From an uncultured Lachnospiraceae bacterium (GTDB lineage Bacteria; Bacillota; Clostridia; Lachnospirales; Lachnospiraceae): a stretch of DNA of 32,963 bases. Both the position numbers and the translations under genes were made by a program. The notes below the pieces were generated by a model. It saw only the letters and a program-made list of their open reading frames with translations. It did no database searches and was not told the origin of the DNA. The stretch is taken from assembly GCA_902797185.1 (NCBI GenBank), contig CADBRV010000084.1, forward strand, positions 1-32,963, written 5' to 3'. Below are positions 15,514 to 24,138 of the stretch, one piece after another (the stretch's first letter is position 1; every line of letters begins with the position of its first letter).

Positions 15514-15649
15514 TGCTACGATATCACTTTTTCAAATTTGCTCTGAAACCGGTTCCTGCTGCGTCTTTCCTACACGCCATCGAGCTGCTGCCGGACTTGC
15601 AGGCCGCTGCCGTAGTCCCACAACCGTTTTTATATCATTCAACGGCTTC

Positions 15650-16216
15650 TTATGCATCCTTCTTTGCTGCTGCCGGAAGCAGGTTGCCGGATACCAGGGC
15701 TTTCCTTACCTGGGAGCCCAAAAGCAGCGCCAGGACCATCTTCGCAATATCAAAGGGGATGAACGGGATGACGCCTGCCATCAGGGCTGCCTTTGCGGTC
15801 ATATTGGCTTCAAAAGCCAGCCATACAGTGCCAAATGCATAAAGCACTGCCGTCCCCAGCACCATGCCCAGGAAAGACAGGTACCATTTGCGTCCGGACT
15901 TTTCCACAATGACGCCCATGATCAGCCCCAGGAACAAATAACCCACCAGGTATCCGCCTGTAGGGCCTAAAAGCTTTGCAGGACCGGATGTAAACCCCGC
16001 AAATACCGGTACCCCCGCCAGGCCCAGGAGCAGGTATGCCACGATGCTTAAAAAGCCCAGTTTCGTCCCCAGGATATATACCGAAAGGAAGATTGCCAGG
16101 ATCGAAAGGGAGATGGGCACCGGCCCGATGGGGATGGATAAAGGTCCCAGCAGGCAGATGACCGCCGTCATGACTGCCGTCACCGCGATTTCCGAAATAC
16201 TCAGTTTCTTGTCCAT
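15650..16216 (-). CDS. bioY: Biotin transporter substrate-binding protein BioY
   Basis: A 188-residue, six-helix S-component of an energy-coupling-factor transporter for biotin uptake. Typical BioY segments are visible: PIGPVPISLS in the first third, LLLGLAGVPVFAGFTSGPAKLLGPTGGYLVGY in the middle and FIPFDIAKMVLALLLG near the end. No EcfA/T genes are next to it, so it probably shares a general ECF module encoded elsewhere. AGGAGGAA lies 6 bases before the ATG. The promoter carries a candidate BirA-type operator. Confidence 0.93.
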   Translation of the reverse strand: MDKKLSISEIAVTAVMTAVICLLGPLSIPIGPVPISLSILAIFLSVYILGTKLGFLSIVAYLLLGLAGVPVFAGFTSGPAKLLGPTGGYLVGYLFLGLIMGVIVEKSGRKWYLSFLGMVLGTAVLYAFGTVWLAFEANMTAKAALMAGVIPFIPFDIAKMVLALLLGSQVRKALVSGNLLPAAAKKDA

Positions 16217-16316
16217 AACATTCCTCCTGGCTTACCGCCTTCCACTTTCTCTAGTTCCTCTTGTTGTTCCGGTATCTGCCGAACCGGCAAAGCCTGCTTC
16301 CGTAGAAACCTCTCCC

Positions 16317-16379
16317 ATTATATAAAAAAAGCCGGCGATTGTCACCCTCTTTTTTAAATCTAAGGTGACGTTTGCCGGT
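16317..16379 (-). promoter_or_regulatory. bioY promoter with candidate biotin-repressor operator
   Basis: Minus-strand GTGACA (16340-16345), 17-bp spacer, TATAAT (16317-16322). An imperfect inverted repeat, GCCGGCGATTGTCACC (16331-16346) and GGTGACGTTTGCCGGT (16364-16379), covers the -35 box. TTGTCACC-N17-GGTGACGT has the half-site order and spacing of BirA boxes (TTGTNAACC...GGTTNACAA) but not the exact bases. Confidence 0.5.
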
Positions 16380-16555
16380 TCTCTTATTCTATTTCTGATT
16401 TCGTTCCAGCTTTTCCCCTGCTGCAGATCCACTGCGGCCTTCCCTATCGCTATTTCCGGACAGGCCATTACCATCCATTTTTTCAGTTGGAAATGCCCTG
16501 GACATCTGGGAAAAGCGTCTATGTGCAAATGTCCAACGCAGTCTGGAATACCTGT

Positions 16556-17104
16556 TTACAGCGGCCTGCCCCAGCCGCCCATCATCCTGTTCACAGGTTC
16601 TTCCCTGGCGCCCTCCTGGGTGCTGTTTTTGATCCATTTAAAGATCTCCGCGTAAAGGGTCATCATGATCGGCCCTTCCTGCGGGTCAAACTGGATTAAA
16701 AAGCCCGGTCCAAACTCCGCGCCCTCGCAGGCTTTCCGGATATCGGAAAGCACGTCTCCCGGCTCTCCCGAATGGGTGGCAAAAGGGATGACTTTTTTCC
16801 CGGTAAAATCATGGGACGCCAGGAAACTCCTGACCGGGGCTGCCATGCTGCACCCCCATACCGGCGTCCCGATATAAAACGTGTCATAACTGTCAAAATC
16901 GTAATTGGCTTTTTCCAGCTCCGGGAGGATCCCCTTTTCATCGTCTTCCCGTGCCTTCTTTTTTCGCGCCTTGTCATTATCCGGATAAGGCTCCACGGTC
17001 TGCAGGCGCAGCGTGTCCGCGTCCTTGCGCTCCGCGATGAGGTCCGCAATCCTCTTCGTATTTCCATTTACCAGGCTGTAATAGACAACTAAAATCTTTC
17101 CCAT
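16556..17104 (-). CDS. Flavodoxin
   Basis: A 182-residue flavodoxin-fold protein. It starts with the beta strand and phosphate-binding loop GKILVVYYSLVNGNTKRIADL, the SxxGNT-type FMN site, and has the aromatic loop (YIGTPVWGCSMAAPV) that stacks on the flavin. It is an electron carrier or small reductase in the cytoplasm. I start at the ATG at 17104 because an extension to 17143 lacks a sensible N-terminus. It sits alone between the HD protein gene and bioY. The C-terminal tail (about 165-182) is non-standard. Confidence 0.88.
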   Translation of the reverse strand: MGKILVVYYSLVNGNTKRIADLIAERKDADTLRLQTVEPYPDNDKARKKKAREDDEKGILPELEKANYDFDSYDTFYIGTPVWGCSMAAPVRSFLASHDFTGKKVIPFATHSGEPGDVLSDIRKACEGAEFGPGFLIQFDPQEGPIMMTLYAEIFKWIKNSTQEGAREEPVNRMMGGWGRPL

Positions 17105-17273
17105 TTCCGCCTTTTCCTCTCTTTCTACGGCCGTCCTGCACAAAGATCCGGAGGCTCCCGTCCGGCATGCCGCACATAAAACAGCAAAACGTGCTGCACT
17201 TCTCTATCCTTCTCCCTGCCCATGGCAAGTCCCGCTTTATCTGCCGCCGTTTTCTCCTGGTTCTTTCTGAACG

Positions 17274-17819
17274 TCAGACGCCGAACATCTCTTTCAAAAT
17301 CCATCTGCCGCTTTCTGTACGGAAAATCTTTTCTCCCACATTCCGTATGGCATCCAGGCTTTCCCCGTCTTCATACAGATTGACCAGGAAGTCTGCCTCT
17401 ACCAGGGCCTGGTAATCCAGGCCATCTATATTTTTATAAGTATGATGGTGCCCCACCAGGTACTGCACCCGTTCTACCACATCTTCTGTGAATCCCAGGC
17501 GGGTGAGCATCTCTCCTGCCGGCGCCGGTCCTTCCTGCTCCTGCAGTTTCCCGTTCTGGTAGCCGTATTTTTCTTCTGCCGGATGGATCCCGATATCGTG
17601 CACATAGGCTGCCGCCTCCAGCACAAAACGCGTCTGTGTATCCATCCCCTCTTCCATGGCAATCTGCCGGGCAAAGGAGTGGACCTTCATAAAATGCTGG
17701 ATCCTTTTCGGGTCTCCCGCGTCAAAACGGATCATCTCGGCAAACAGGCTGCAGAGCTGCTTTTCCTGTTCCGGGGAAAAACGCCCGTCTGCGGGCATTT
17801 CTTTTTTATTTTCTGTCAT
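17274..17819 (-). CDS. HD-domain phosphohydrolase
   Basis: A 181-residue HD-superfamily protein. Metal ligands are visible as His47 (KVHSFAR), His74-Asp75 (YVHDIGIH), the HHH cluster in GHHHTY and a later Asp in EADFLVN, as in YfbR/YqeK-like and related single-domain hydrolases. Such proteins remove phosphate from nucleotides or related esters; the substrate cannot be told. The ribosome site is weak (AAGGAAGGCAG). A tandem pair of two-hairpin repeats lies just upstream. Confidence 0.85.
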   Translation of the reverse strand: MTENKKEMPADGRFSPEQEKQLCSLFAEMIRFDAGDPKRIQHFMKVHSFARQIAMEEGMDTQTRFVLEAAAYVHDIGIHPAEEKYGYQNGKLQEQEGPAPAGEMLTRLGFTEDVVERVQYLVGHHHTYKNIDGLDYQALVEADFLVNLYEDGESLDAIRNVGEKIFRTESGRWILKEMFGV

Positions 17820-17843
17820 AAGCTGCCTTCCTTATTTTTCGTT

Positions 17844-17992
17844 CCGCCATCAGGCGGCGATGAGACGCCGCGCCTCGCACTTCGCGCGCTTTTCCATGGC
17901 ATGGCTCTCCTTGTCCTCATTTCATCACCCGGAAGAGAATGAAGCATACCGTGCCCTGCGCTTTGCGCGTCTTTCCATGGCACAGCTCTTTT
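17844..17992 (-). repeat. Two-hairpin intergenic repeat, tandem copies D and D2
   Basis: Copy D (17844-17912) has CCGCCATCAGGCGG as its first hairpin and GCGCGCC/GGCATGGC arms for the second. On the minus strand it reads AAGGAGAGCC then ATG and a 15-codon frame starting MEKRAKCEARR. D2 (17920-17992) is more diverged and gives a frame starting MERRAKRRARY. Both point toward the HD gene. Confidence 0.7.
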
Positions 17993-18080
17993 TATTTGCG
18001 AAACAAATCCAGCCAACCCCTTCATGATTTAGGACGTTGCAGTGCTATTATAGCAAAAAAAGACGTCCCCTCCAATGTAG

Positions 18081-18124
18081 AGATAAAAGAAGGCAGCCTA
18101 GGGAATGGCTGCCTTCTTTTATCT
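18081..18124 (-). terminator. Terminator of the flavoenzyme gene (18-bp perfect stem)
   Basis: AGATAAAAGAAGGCAGCC (18081-18098) is the exact inverse of 18107-18124, with an 8-base loop. A/T-rich flanks on both sides make it usable in both directions. Confidence 0.85.
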
Positions 18125-18230
18125 CCCCTTGGGGAAGGGACATTTTACAATATTATTTTCATTCCAGCGGCAATTCCGGGAACCTGGAGGGCTCTGCCGC
18201 ACATTTCCCGACCATGCAGGATATGCTGTA

Positions 18231-20192
18231 TTACAGGTTAAATCCTGCCTGGAAGCCCTGCTCCACGGCGTCATAGATCTTTCCTGCGTGTACGCAGTCC
18301 CCGATCCGGATGACGTCTACACCGGCAGATTTTGCCATTTTTTCCAGTTCGGAAGTATCATTTGCTTTCATGCCTAAAGCGCTGACAACGGTATCTGCCG
18401 GCAGGAGCTCCTTGGAGCCGTCTTCCTTCTCGACCAGGACGCCATTGTCTTTTACTTCCAGGCACTTGGTATTGGTGTGCACCGTGATCTTGTCGCTCTG
18501 GGCAATCAACTGGCGGAGTTTATGCTTGTGGAGCCGGTAAGCATCCGGAGCCAGCTCGCCCCGCATTTCTACGATCTCCACTTCTTTGCCCTGCTTTGCC
18601 AGATGTACCGCGGTCTCACAGCCTACCAGGCCGCCGCCCAGCATCACGACTTTCTCTCCGACCGGCGCATCCGGACGGTACGCGTGGATTGCCTGAAGTG
18701 CCTTGTCCAGTCCCGGGATCGGCGGAACCAGCGGGGAAGAACCGGTGGCGATAATGACCACGTCTTTCCCTTTCATCCATTCTTCCGTAGCAGCCGTATT
18801 GTATACAATCTGCACGTCACGGTCACGGAGCTCCGCACCCATGGAATCCACCAGGCCTTTCAGGTCATATTTGTCTTTGTCGTCTTTGGCGAAATTGAGG
18901 ATCCCGCCCAGCTCCCCGGCCTTCTCCAGGAGCGTCACATGGTGCCCTCTCTCGGAAGCGGTAATGGCTGCCTGCATGCCGCCTACGCCGCCGCCTACGA
19001 CCAGGACTTTCTTAGACTCTTCTGCCGGGCCGGCATTCTTCTTATCTCCATGCTGGGAATAAGGGTTGATGCTGCAGCCTTCCGGGAACTTGCCGTTCAG
19101 CTCCTTCATGGCTTCTTCGTGAGGTCCCGGGAAACAGCGCATACAGCGGATGCATTTGCGGATGGTGCTGGCACGTCCGGTTTTTGCCTTTTCGATCCAG
19201 TCCAGGTCCGCGTCCAGGGCACGGCACATTGCCACCAGGTCGCATTTTCCTTCCCGGATCCACGCTTCCGCATCTGCCGGGTTGTTGATGCCGCCGACTA
19301 CCGCCACCGGTACCTGGACTGCTTTCTTGATGGCTGCAGCAGCTTCCACGTTGCATCCGTGGAGGTCATAAAGGGTGGACATCATCTTCGTTTCCATGGG
19401 CTTGTTGTAAATGCCGGCAGACACATGGATCATATCCAGATACGGTTCGATCTGCCGCGCGTAAGCCACAATGGTGTCCATGCCATAGCCGTCCGGCACG
19501 TTCTCCTGCCCGGAAAGCCTCACTTCCAGGACAAAATCTTTCCCGCAGCGTTCCCGGATTGCCTTGAGGATTTCCACCGAAATCCTGGAACGGTTCTCAA
19601 TGCTTCCGCCATACTCGTCCTGGCGCTTGTTCCAGCGTGGGGAAAGGAATTGGTGAGGGAGCCAGCCATGGCCCGCATGCAGGCAGACGCCATCAAACCC
19701 GGCCTTCTTCATGAACCAGGCTGCCGTGGCAAAATCTTCCACAGTCTGGGCAATGACTTCCTTGGTCATGCCGATCACATGGGCGCCATCTTCCCGGATT
19801 TCATCCACAGGGCCGTAAGCCGGGTTGTCATCGGAAGGCTCCGGCTTTGCCCTGCCATTGTGACAGAGCTCGATCATGGCCATTGCCCCATGGTTATGGA
19901 TTGTATCCACATATTCCTTATAAGGGGCCATATGGGCATCGGAAAGGTCTGTAAAGCCATAAAACGGTTCATCGCCGCGTGCTGCCGCTTTGGATACAGC
20001 CGTCTCCCCGATACAGAATTCGGCAACGCCTCCATCGCATCGTACTTCGGCATCTGTCAGCTGCATCGGGAACACATGCCCGTCTGGCATGGCCATCACC
20101 GGCCCCTTGGGGGAACGGATGATCCTGTTTTTATATTCTTTGGTGCCAATCTTGATTGGCGAGAGTAAATTTGGGAAATAAGGATTTGGCAT
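18231..20192 (-). CDS. Iron-sulfur flavoenzyme of the old-yellow-enzyme/enoate reductase family
   Basis: A 653-residue two-part oxidoreductase. Residues ~5-335 form the FMN-binding TIM barrel; HAGHGWLPHQFLSPRWNKRQ (172-191), leading into DEYGG, is the family signature. Cys347, Cys350, Cys353 and Cys373 are placed to hold a 4Fe-4S cluster. The C-terminal part has an FAD site (VLVVGGGVGGMQAA, about 396-409) and an NAD(P)H site (VMLGGGLVGCETAVHLA). This is the architecture of 2-enoate reductase, 2,4-dienoyl-CoA reductase and BaiCD/BaiH. It reduces activated C=C bonds using NADH; the substrate is unknown. AAGGAG precedes the ATG. No bai or fatty-acid genes are adjacent. Confidence 0.88.
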   Translation of the reverse strand: MPNPYFPNLLSPIKIGTKEYKNRIIRSPKGPVMAMPDGHVFPMQLTDAEVRCDGGVAEFCIGETAVSKAAARGDEPFYGFTDLSDAHMAPYKEYVDTIHNHGAMAMIELCHNGRAKPEPSDDNPAYGPVDEIREDGAHVIGMTKEVIAQTVEDFATAAWFMKKAGFDGVCLHAGHGWLPHQFLSPRWNKRQDEYGGSIENRSRISVEILKAIRERCGKDFVLEVRLSGQENVPDGYGMDTIVAYARQIEPYLDMIHVSAGIYNKPMETKMMSTLYDLHGCNVEAAAAIKKAVQVPVAVVGGINNPADAEAWIREGKCDLVAMCRALDADLDWIEKAKTGRASTIRKCIRCMRCFPGPHEEAMKELNGKFPEGCSINPYSQHGDKKNAGPAEESKKVLVVGGGVGGMQAAITASERGHHVTLLEKAGELGGILNFAKDDKDKYDLKGLVDSMGAELRDRDVQIVYNTAATEEWMKGKDVVIIATGSSPLVPPIPGLDKALQAIHAYRPDAPVGEKVVMLGGGLVGCETAVHLAKQGKEVEIVEMRGELAPDAYRLHKHKLRQLIAQSDKITVHTNTKCLEVKDNGVLVEKEDGSKELLPADTVVSALGMKANDTSELEKMAKSAGVDVIRIGDCVHAGKIYDAVEQGFQAGFNL

Positions 20193-20619
20193 AATTCGTC
20201 TCCTTTCGGCGTTTTATCACTACCTACAGGATAAACGATTGTCATTCTTTTCAAAAGCCATCAGATTCTGCATTATTATTCTTATTTTTTGGAAAAATCA
20301 TCCTGTTTTTTTCTGCAATTTTTGACATCACGTATGGATATTTGGCATATTCCCCGGATGATCGCCAAGGCGGGCCCTCCCGTCCACCGTTGAAAATTTC
20401 TTTCGCTGAAAGGCGGACAGGCGGGATATGCCGCGAAAAAAGGAGGGTGCCCGGATGGGCATCCTCCCTCATATAAAAGCGCTTTCATTTCATAAGCACT
20501 TTCTAAAATTTTTCCTGTGCCTGTTTTCCTCGGGCCATTTCGAAAAAAGCCGGCCGGTTTCTGGAAACTTTGGGGCGCACGATTACAGCCAGCACCCTGG
20601 TTCCGCACCGAAAACCTTC
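20193..20619. other. Intergenic region between flavoenzyme and ATP-grasp genes
   Basis: About 430 bases. Apart from the terminator at 20436-20467 and an AT-rich stretch (about 20235-20350) that probably holds the flavoenzyme promoter, I see no gene or repeat. Confidence 0.55.
20436..20467 (-). terminator. Terminator of the ATP-grasp ligase gene
   Basis: Minus-strand GGAGGATGCCC-ATCC-GGGCACCCTCC followed by TTTTTT (20436-20441). It lies ~150 bases after the stop codon. Confidence 0.85.
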
Positions 20620-21867
20620 TTAAAACTTTGATTTCATATGTTCAAAATTGACCTTAGCCCAGAAGCGCTGCCCTACGGAATCTTCTTTGCAAAGGAGGGG
20701 GCTTCCCCAATTGCCGCTGTCGAACATCTTAAGCGCCCTCTGCTTCTTGTCGCCATGGGTTTCCTTGGCAATGACGCTCCTTGGCACCATGGAAAACAAG
20801 AACGGCTTGTCTGCTTCCTGTTCTTCTTTCGTCAGTGCCTCCCGGAGGTCCTTCCCGTAAACATAATATTCCACAATGGGCTTTACAAACGGGCATCCTG
20901 CCAGAGAGACATAGTAGGTATTACGCCCTGCCCTGGTGTTGACTTCCAGAAACCTGGGCTTTCCGTCTTCCCCGTCCATGACGTCGAAATTGGCATATCC
21001 TTCATACTTCATGTCTTTGATCAGCTTTGCGGCAGCTTCCAAAAGGTCCCTGCGCCTCTGGTCCCCCAGGATGCAGAGCGGGTTGCCAATGCCGGTAGGG
21101 GTGCGGTCCTGGATCAAAACGTCGCCGGAAACAGCTACCACAAGGTTCCCTTCCGCATCGGAAAATGTAGTCAGGGAATGGAGGGACTCGTCACGGGTGG
21201 ACAGCACCTCCTGCAGCAGCAGGGCATAAGAATAATTGGACGCAGCCACATCCTCGTAAACCTGTTCCATCTGCTCTGCAGAATCGATCTTATAAACCTT
21301 ATGGCGGTCGCGGATCTCCGCGTTATGCCATCCGGCAGAGTTGGAAGGCTTGGCAATGAGCGGGTACTCCAGGTCTTTCAAATCCTCTTTGGTTACCGTT
21401 TCCATATCTGTGCCTGCCAAAACGCTGGCATCGTAGTCGCCAAAGGGAAGCACCTTTGTCTTCGGATAAGGCACGCCCAGACGGTCGCACATGGCATAGA
21501 AAATATCCTTCTGGGTCACTTTGTCCAGAAGCGCGAAATCGATGTAAGGGATGACATACCCCAGGTCCGTCAATTCCTTTTTATGCTCGGACAAAGTCCT
21601 GGCACGCCAGTCCCCGGCACCGCCAAATACCAATGGTTTTGACTGGAAACTGCCGGCATTCTTTTTCAGCCACTCCAGCATGACATCTTCCCGGTCCGCG
21701 TTTTCAAATACGTGGTAATCCGTAAATTTGCTTTTTTCGGTATATTTCTGCACCAAGGAAGCATTGATGATGCTCTTTTTCCCATATACGCGGTACATTT
21801 CCCGGGCATAGGAGTAGCCCAGCGCGTCCGCGCCAAATACGATGGAAGTAAAATCCTGATCCTGCAT
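20620..21867 (-). CDS. ATP-grasp carboxylate-amine ligase, D-aspartate-ligase-like
   Basis: A 415-residue ATP-grasp enzyme. The middle section carries the fold: YPLIAKPSNSAGWH (ATP-binding lysine strand), LLLQEVLSTRDES, then YEGYANFDVM and RFLEVNTRAGRN with the metal-binding Glu/Asn. Its pattern matches, as I recall it, the enterococcal D-aspartate ligase AslfM: V-I-P-Y-I-D-F-x-L-L-D, VPYPKT and PTGIGNP all have counterparts there. AslfM adds D-Asp to the stem-peptide lysine of UDP-MurNAc-pentapeptide for the cross-bridge. A cell-wall or small-peptide amide ligase is therefore likely; the substrate is an inference. AAAGGA precedes the ATG. A two-hairpin repeat lies just upstream. Confidence 0.75.
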   Translation of the reverse strand: MQDQDFTSIVFGADALGYSYAREMYRVYGKKSIINASLVQKYTEKSKFTDYHVFENADREDVMLEWLKKNAGSFQSKPLVFGGAGDWRARTLSEHKKELTDLGYVIPYIDFALLDKVTQKDIFYAMCDRLGVPYPKTKVLPFGDYDASVLAGTDMETVTKEDLKDLEYPLIAKPSNSAGWHNAEIRDRHKVYKIDSAEQMEQVYEDVAASNYSYALLLQEVLSTRDESLHSLTTFSDAEGNLVVAVSGDVLIQDRTPTGIGNPLCILGDQRRRDLLEAAAKLIKDMKYEGYANFDVMDGEDGKPRFLEVNTRAGRNTYYVSLAGCPFVKPIVEYYVYGKDLREALTKEEQEADKPFLFSMVPRSVIAKETHGDKKQRALKMFDSGNWGSPLLCKEDSVGQRFWAKVNFEHMKSKF

Positions 21868-21885
21868 GGTCCATCCTTTCTGTCT

Positions 21886-21958
21886 ATGTCATTGCCTGAA
21901 AAGCAGTGACGCAGGCCGCGCCTTCGCACGCAGTGCGAATTTTCATGGCGTGGCTCTC
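21886..21958 (-). repeat. Two-hairpin intergenic repeat, copy B
   Basis: GTCATTGCC pairs with AGCAGTGAC; TTCGCAC-GCA-GTGCGAA is perfect and nested in GCCGCGCC/GGCGTGGC. The minus strand reads GAGAGCC, then ATG at 21946 opening a 20-residue frame starting MKIRTACEGAA that stops at the end of the repeat, ~20 bases before the ATP-grasp start. Confidence 0.8.
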
Positions 21959-22051
21959 AATCCTACTCAATTCAAGTGCCGCTGCCGGAAAGCAATGGCA
22001 ACATAGCAAATTACAGTATAACCAGTTCCCACACGGCTTGCAAGGCGCAGA

Positions 22052-22079
22052 AAAGCGGCATGCTTTGGCATGCCGCTTT
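22052..22079 (-). terminator. Terminator of the beta-helix gene
   Basis: AAAGCGGCATGC (22052-22063) pairs with GCATGCCGCTTT (22068-22079), followed on the minus strand by TTTTC. Confidence 0.65.
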
Positions 22080-22126
22080 CCCGGGTTTTAATATTGGGTT
22101 TAAAATTGAGTATTAATGGTGTCTAT

Positions 22127-22192
22127 GGGACCGTGCCATCCTGTGCGCTGTGCGCGGGCACGGCCTGTTTCATTCCCTTCCGGGTATGAAAG
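22127..22192 (+). repeat. Two-hairpin intergenic repeat, copy E (opposite orientation)
   Basis: GTGCCAT...GCGC...GCGCGGGCACGGCCTG...TTCATTC...CTTCCGGGT matches copy D2 when read on the plus strand. It is the only copy not placed upstream of a gene start; it lies beside the 3' end of the beta-helix gene. Confidence 0.6.
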
Positions 22193-22205
22193 ATCCAGAC
22201 CGTAA

Positions 22206-24098
22206 TTACTCTACTGTAAGCTCGATGGTACCGGTGTAGGTGCCTGCTGCAAGCTGGGTTTCTACGCCATCTACCTTTACGGACAGTTTCTTTCCGTCTG
22301 CCGCGGTAACCTTTGCGCCGTCAGCCAGTACAAGGCCGGTGACATAGCTGGTGCCGGTTACTTTCCATTCGGAAGCGCCATCCAGGTTGACAACCACGCC
22401 GTTGTTTACGGTCGGCTGTGCGGACTGGGTAACATTGGAAAGCTCCATCAGGTTTTCGCAGGTAATCCTGCCAAGGCCTTCCCTGTATTTCTGGTCTGCA
22501 GAGGAGATCACGCCGGTAATGGTGGTGTTCTTCAGGTTCAGGCCCAGGTTCTTAGCGCCGTCCAGGTCGTTGCCATTGTGACGCATTGCCATCGGGCTCG
22601 GAGCGTCTACCGGCGGCTGCGGAACAACGCCCAGGACCGTGTCATGGAGCTTGCCCATGCCGCTGATCATCCTGCTCTTGTTGGCACGGATGTTGGTGGT
22701 GGAGTTGAAGAAGTTGCCGGCGATATTGCAGTCTTCGATATTCAGGGTGACATCTTCTGTAGCGGAAACAGAAGCCAGGTCACGGTTTTCATCCTTTACA
22801 TCTTTTACGCCAACCGGGATTGTAAAGTCTGCCTGGTTCATGCCGCACTCGTCGTTGTCCATCAGCTGCAGGATGGTGCCGTTGCCGGCTTTCATTGCCG
22901 TATTCTTGATGTTGACGATGGTGGAGTTGCCCTTCATGCAGATGCAGGACTTGCCGGTGTCAAATTCAGAATCGGAAATGTTCAGGACTGAGTTGTCATC
23001 ATCAATGACAAAAGCACCGAAACGGCGGCCGGTAATCTTGGAACCGTTGATGCAGTCGAATTTGCCTTTGCCTTCCATGCCCATCAAAAGGATCGGGTAG
23101 CCGTAAACATCGACTTTGCTGTGGTCAAAGGTGATGTGGTTGTCGCCGATACAGAAAGCGCCATAGCCATGGCTGTGGGGGCCAGTCAGGGTCAGCTCGG
23201 AATCCTTGACATACATGGTTACGCCATATCCCGGATCCTTCAGGTCCTTTGGCCATTCCGGATCGTCTGGACGCGGCTTGCCATCCCCGGTGCCATCGAT
23301 GGACATAAGTCCCCAGCCATTGCCATGGATGCGGCAGTTCTCATACCTGACATCCGCGTTATCGCAAAGCTGTGTCACACGGTTGTGTCCCATGAAGCCG
23401 ACCTGCCAGGAGAAGGAGCCTACCCAGTCGCTTCCATCCGGCGCAATATTGATAAAGTCAGAATTCTTTACCACTACTTTGGTGTTGTTGCTGGCCTGTA
23501 CGGTGCAGCGGGTTACGCCGGAGTAGAAGAACTGGCAGTTGTCGATTTCCAGTTCTACATTGTCGCAGGCAGAAACAGCCGTGCCTTTGCCCAGCCAGTC
23601 ATCGTGGCCATTGCCTTCCAGGTCGAAACGGGAATTCTTTACGGTATATTTTCCATCGCCATCTACAACCAGGCCACAGAAGTCTTCTTCGGAAGAAGCA
23701 ACGTATACGCCGTCCATTTCTTTCCCGTCGAAGGAGCCGCCCTGGAGGATAGCCGGAACGCATTCCTTTTCCATAACCTTGCCATTGGAAACAACGGCTG
23801 CAGCATGGACCGGGGTATTCAAATCTTCCGGGATCGGCCCGCCATGGGCTGCCATCATGGCAAAGTTCAGATGCAGGCCATGCGGGGTCATGCTGTAAAG
23901 CTCCGCAACTGTCATCACGATGTCGCCCTTGTATTTTCCGGGGACGATCGGCTTGCCCACGCCATCAACCGTAAGGGTTAAAAATTTTCCCTCCGGCGCG
24001 ATGATCTCTGCGCCTTCTTTGATTTCCAGTTCATAAAGGTGTGTCGTTTCCTGTACTTTCCATGGCACTCCAGGTTCTACGATACGCTGATATAACAT
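22206..24098 (-). CDS. Right-handed beta-helix protein with matching N- and C-terminal modules
   Basis: A 630-residue protein built of short repeated strands (patterns such as V-x-I-x-N-S/C-x-F, NVELEIDNCQF, KVVVKNSDFI), the mark of a parallel beta-helix as in pectate-lyase-like proteins. It has no signal peptide or sorting motif, so it appears cytoplasmic. Residues ~27-66 (EGAEIIAPEGKFLTLTVDGV...YKGDIVMTV) and the last ~43 (DGAKVTAADGKKLSVKVDGV...YTGTIELTV) are clearly homologous and bracket the helix. No catalytic residues of polysaccharide lyases are obvious. GGGAGG precedes the ATG. Neighbours are the ATP-grasp ligase and flavoenzyme genes on the same strand, each with its own terminator. 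Function is unknown. Confidence 0.75.
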   Translation of the reverse strand: MLYQRIVEPGVPWKVQETTHLYELEIKEGAEIIAPEGKFLTLTVDGVGKPIVPGKYKGDIVMTVAELYSMTPHGLHLNFAMMAAHGGPIPEDLNTPVHAAAVVSNGKVMEKECVPAILQGGSFDGKEMDGVYVASSEEDFCGLVVDGDGKYTVKNSRFDLEGNGHDDWLGKGTAVSACDNVELEIDNCQFFYSGVTRCTVQASNNTKVVVKNSDFINIAPDGSDWVGSFSWQVGFMGHNRVTQLCDNADVRYENCRIHGNGWGLMSIDGTGDGKPRPDDPEWPKDLKDPGYGVTMYVKDSELTLTGPHSHGYGAFCIGDNHITFDHSKVDVYGYPILLMGMEGKGKFDCINGSKITGRRFGAFVIDDDNSVLNISDSEFDTGKSCICMKGNSTIVNIKNTAMKAGNGTILQLMDNDECGMNQADFTIPVGVKDVKDENRDLASVSATEDVTLNIEDCNIAGNFFNSTTNIRANKSRMISGMGKLHDTVLGVVPQPPVDAPSPMAMRHNGNDLDGAKNLGLNLKNTTITGVISSADQKYREGLGRITCENLMELSNVTQSAQPTVNNGVVVNLDGASEWKVTGTSYVTGLVLADGAKVTAADGKKLSVKVDGVETQLAAGTYTGTIELTVE

Positions 24099-24138
24099 GT
24101 AGTATTCCTCCCATTAAAGAAATGATCTTATTCGTGAC

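Larger units (their letters stand above)
15245..15649. other. Intergenic region between bioY and the carrier-like gene
   Basis: About 400 bases with no gene: one copy of the two-hairpin repeat (15264-15341), an uncharacterised stretch (15342-15459), the bioY terminator (15460-15513), and about 135 bases without visible structure. Confidence 0.6.
17820..18230. other. Intergenic region: tandem two-hairpin repeats and a terminator
   Basis: About 410 bases without a gene. It contains repeat copies D (17844-17912) and D2 (17920-17992), the terminator at 18081-18124, and ~100 bases after the flavoenzyme stop with no visible feature. Confidence 0.65.
21868..22205. other. Intergenic region with repeats B and E and a terminator
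   Basis: About 340 bases without a gene. It holds repeat copy B (21886-21958, minus), the terminator at 22052-22079 and repeat copy E (22127-22192, plus orientation). Confidence 0.6.

Noticed and set aside
15111-15842. 243-codon plus-strand frame across the bioY-carrier gap
   Set aside because: It overlaps two genes on the other strand plus a repeat and a terminator, and has no ribosome site.
18477-20168. 563-codon open frame on the plus strand opposite the flavoenzyme
   Set aside because: The minus-strand frame has all family motifs and a ribosome site; the plus-strand product has no domain-like pattern and is rich in His/Phe/Arg, as expected from a shadow frame.
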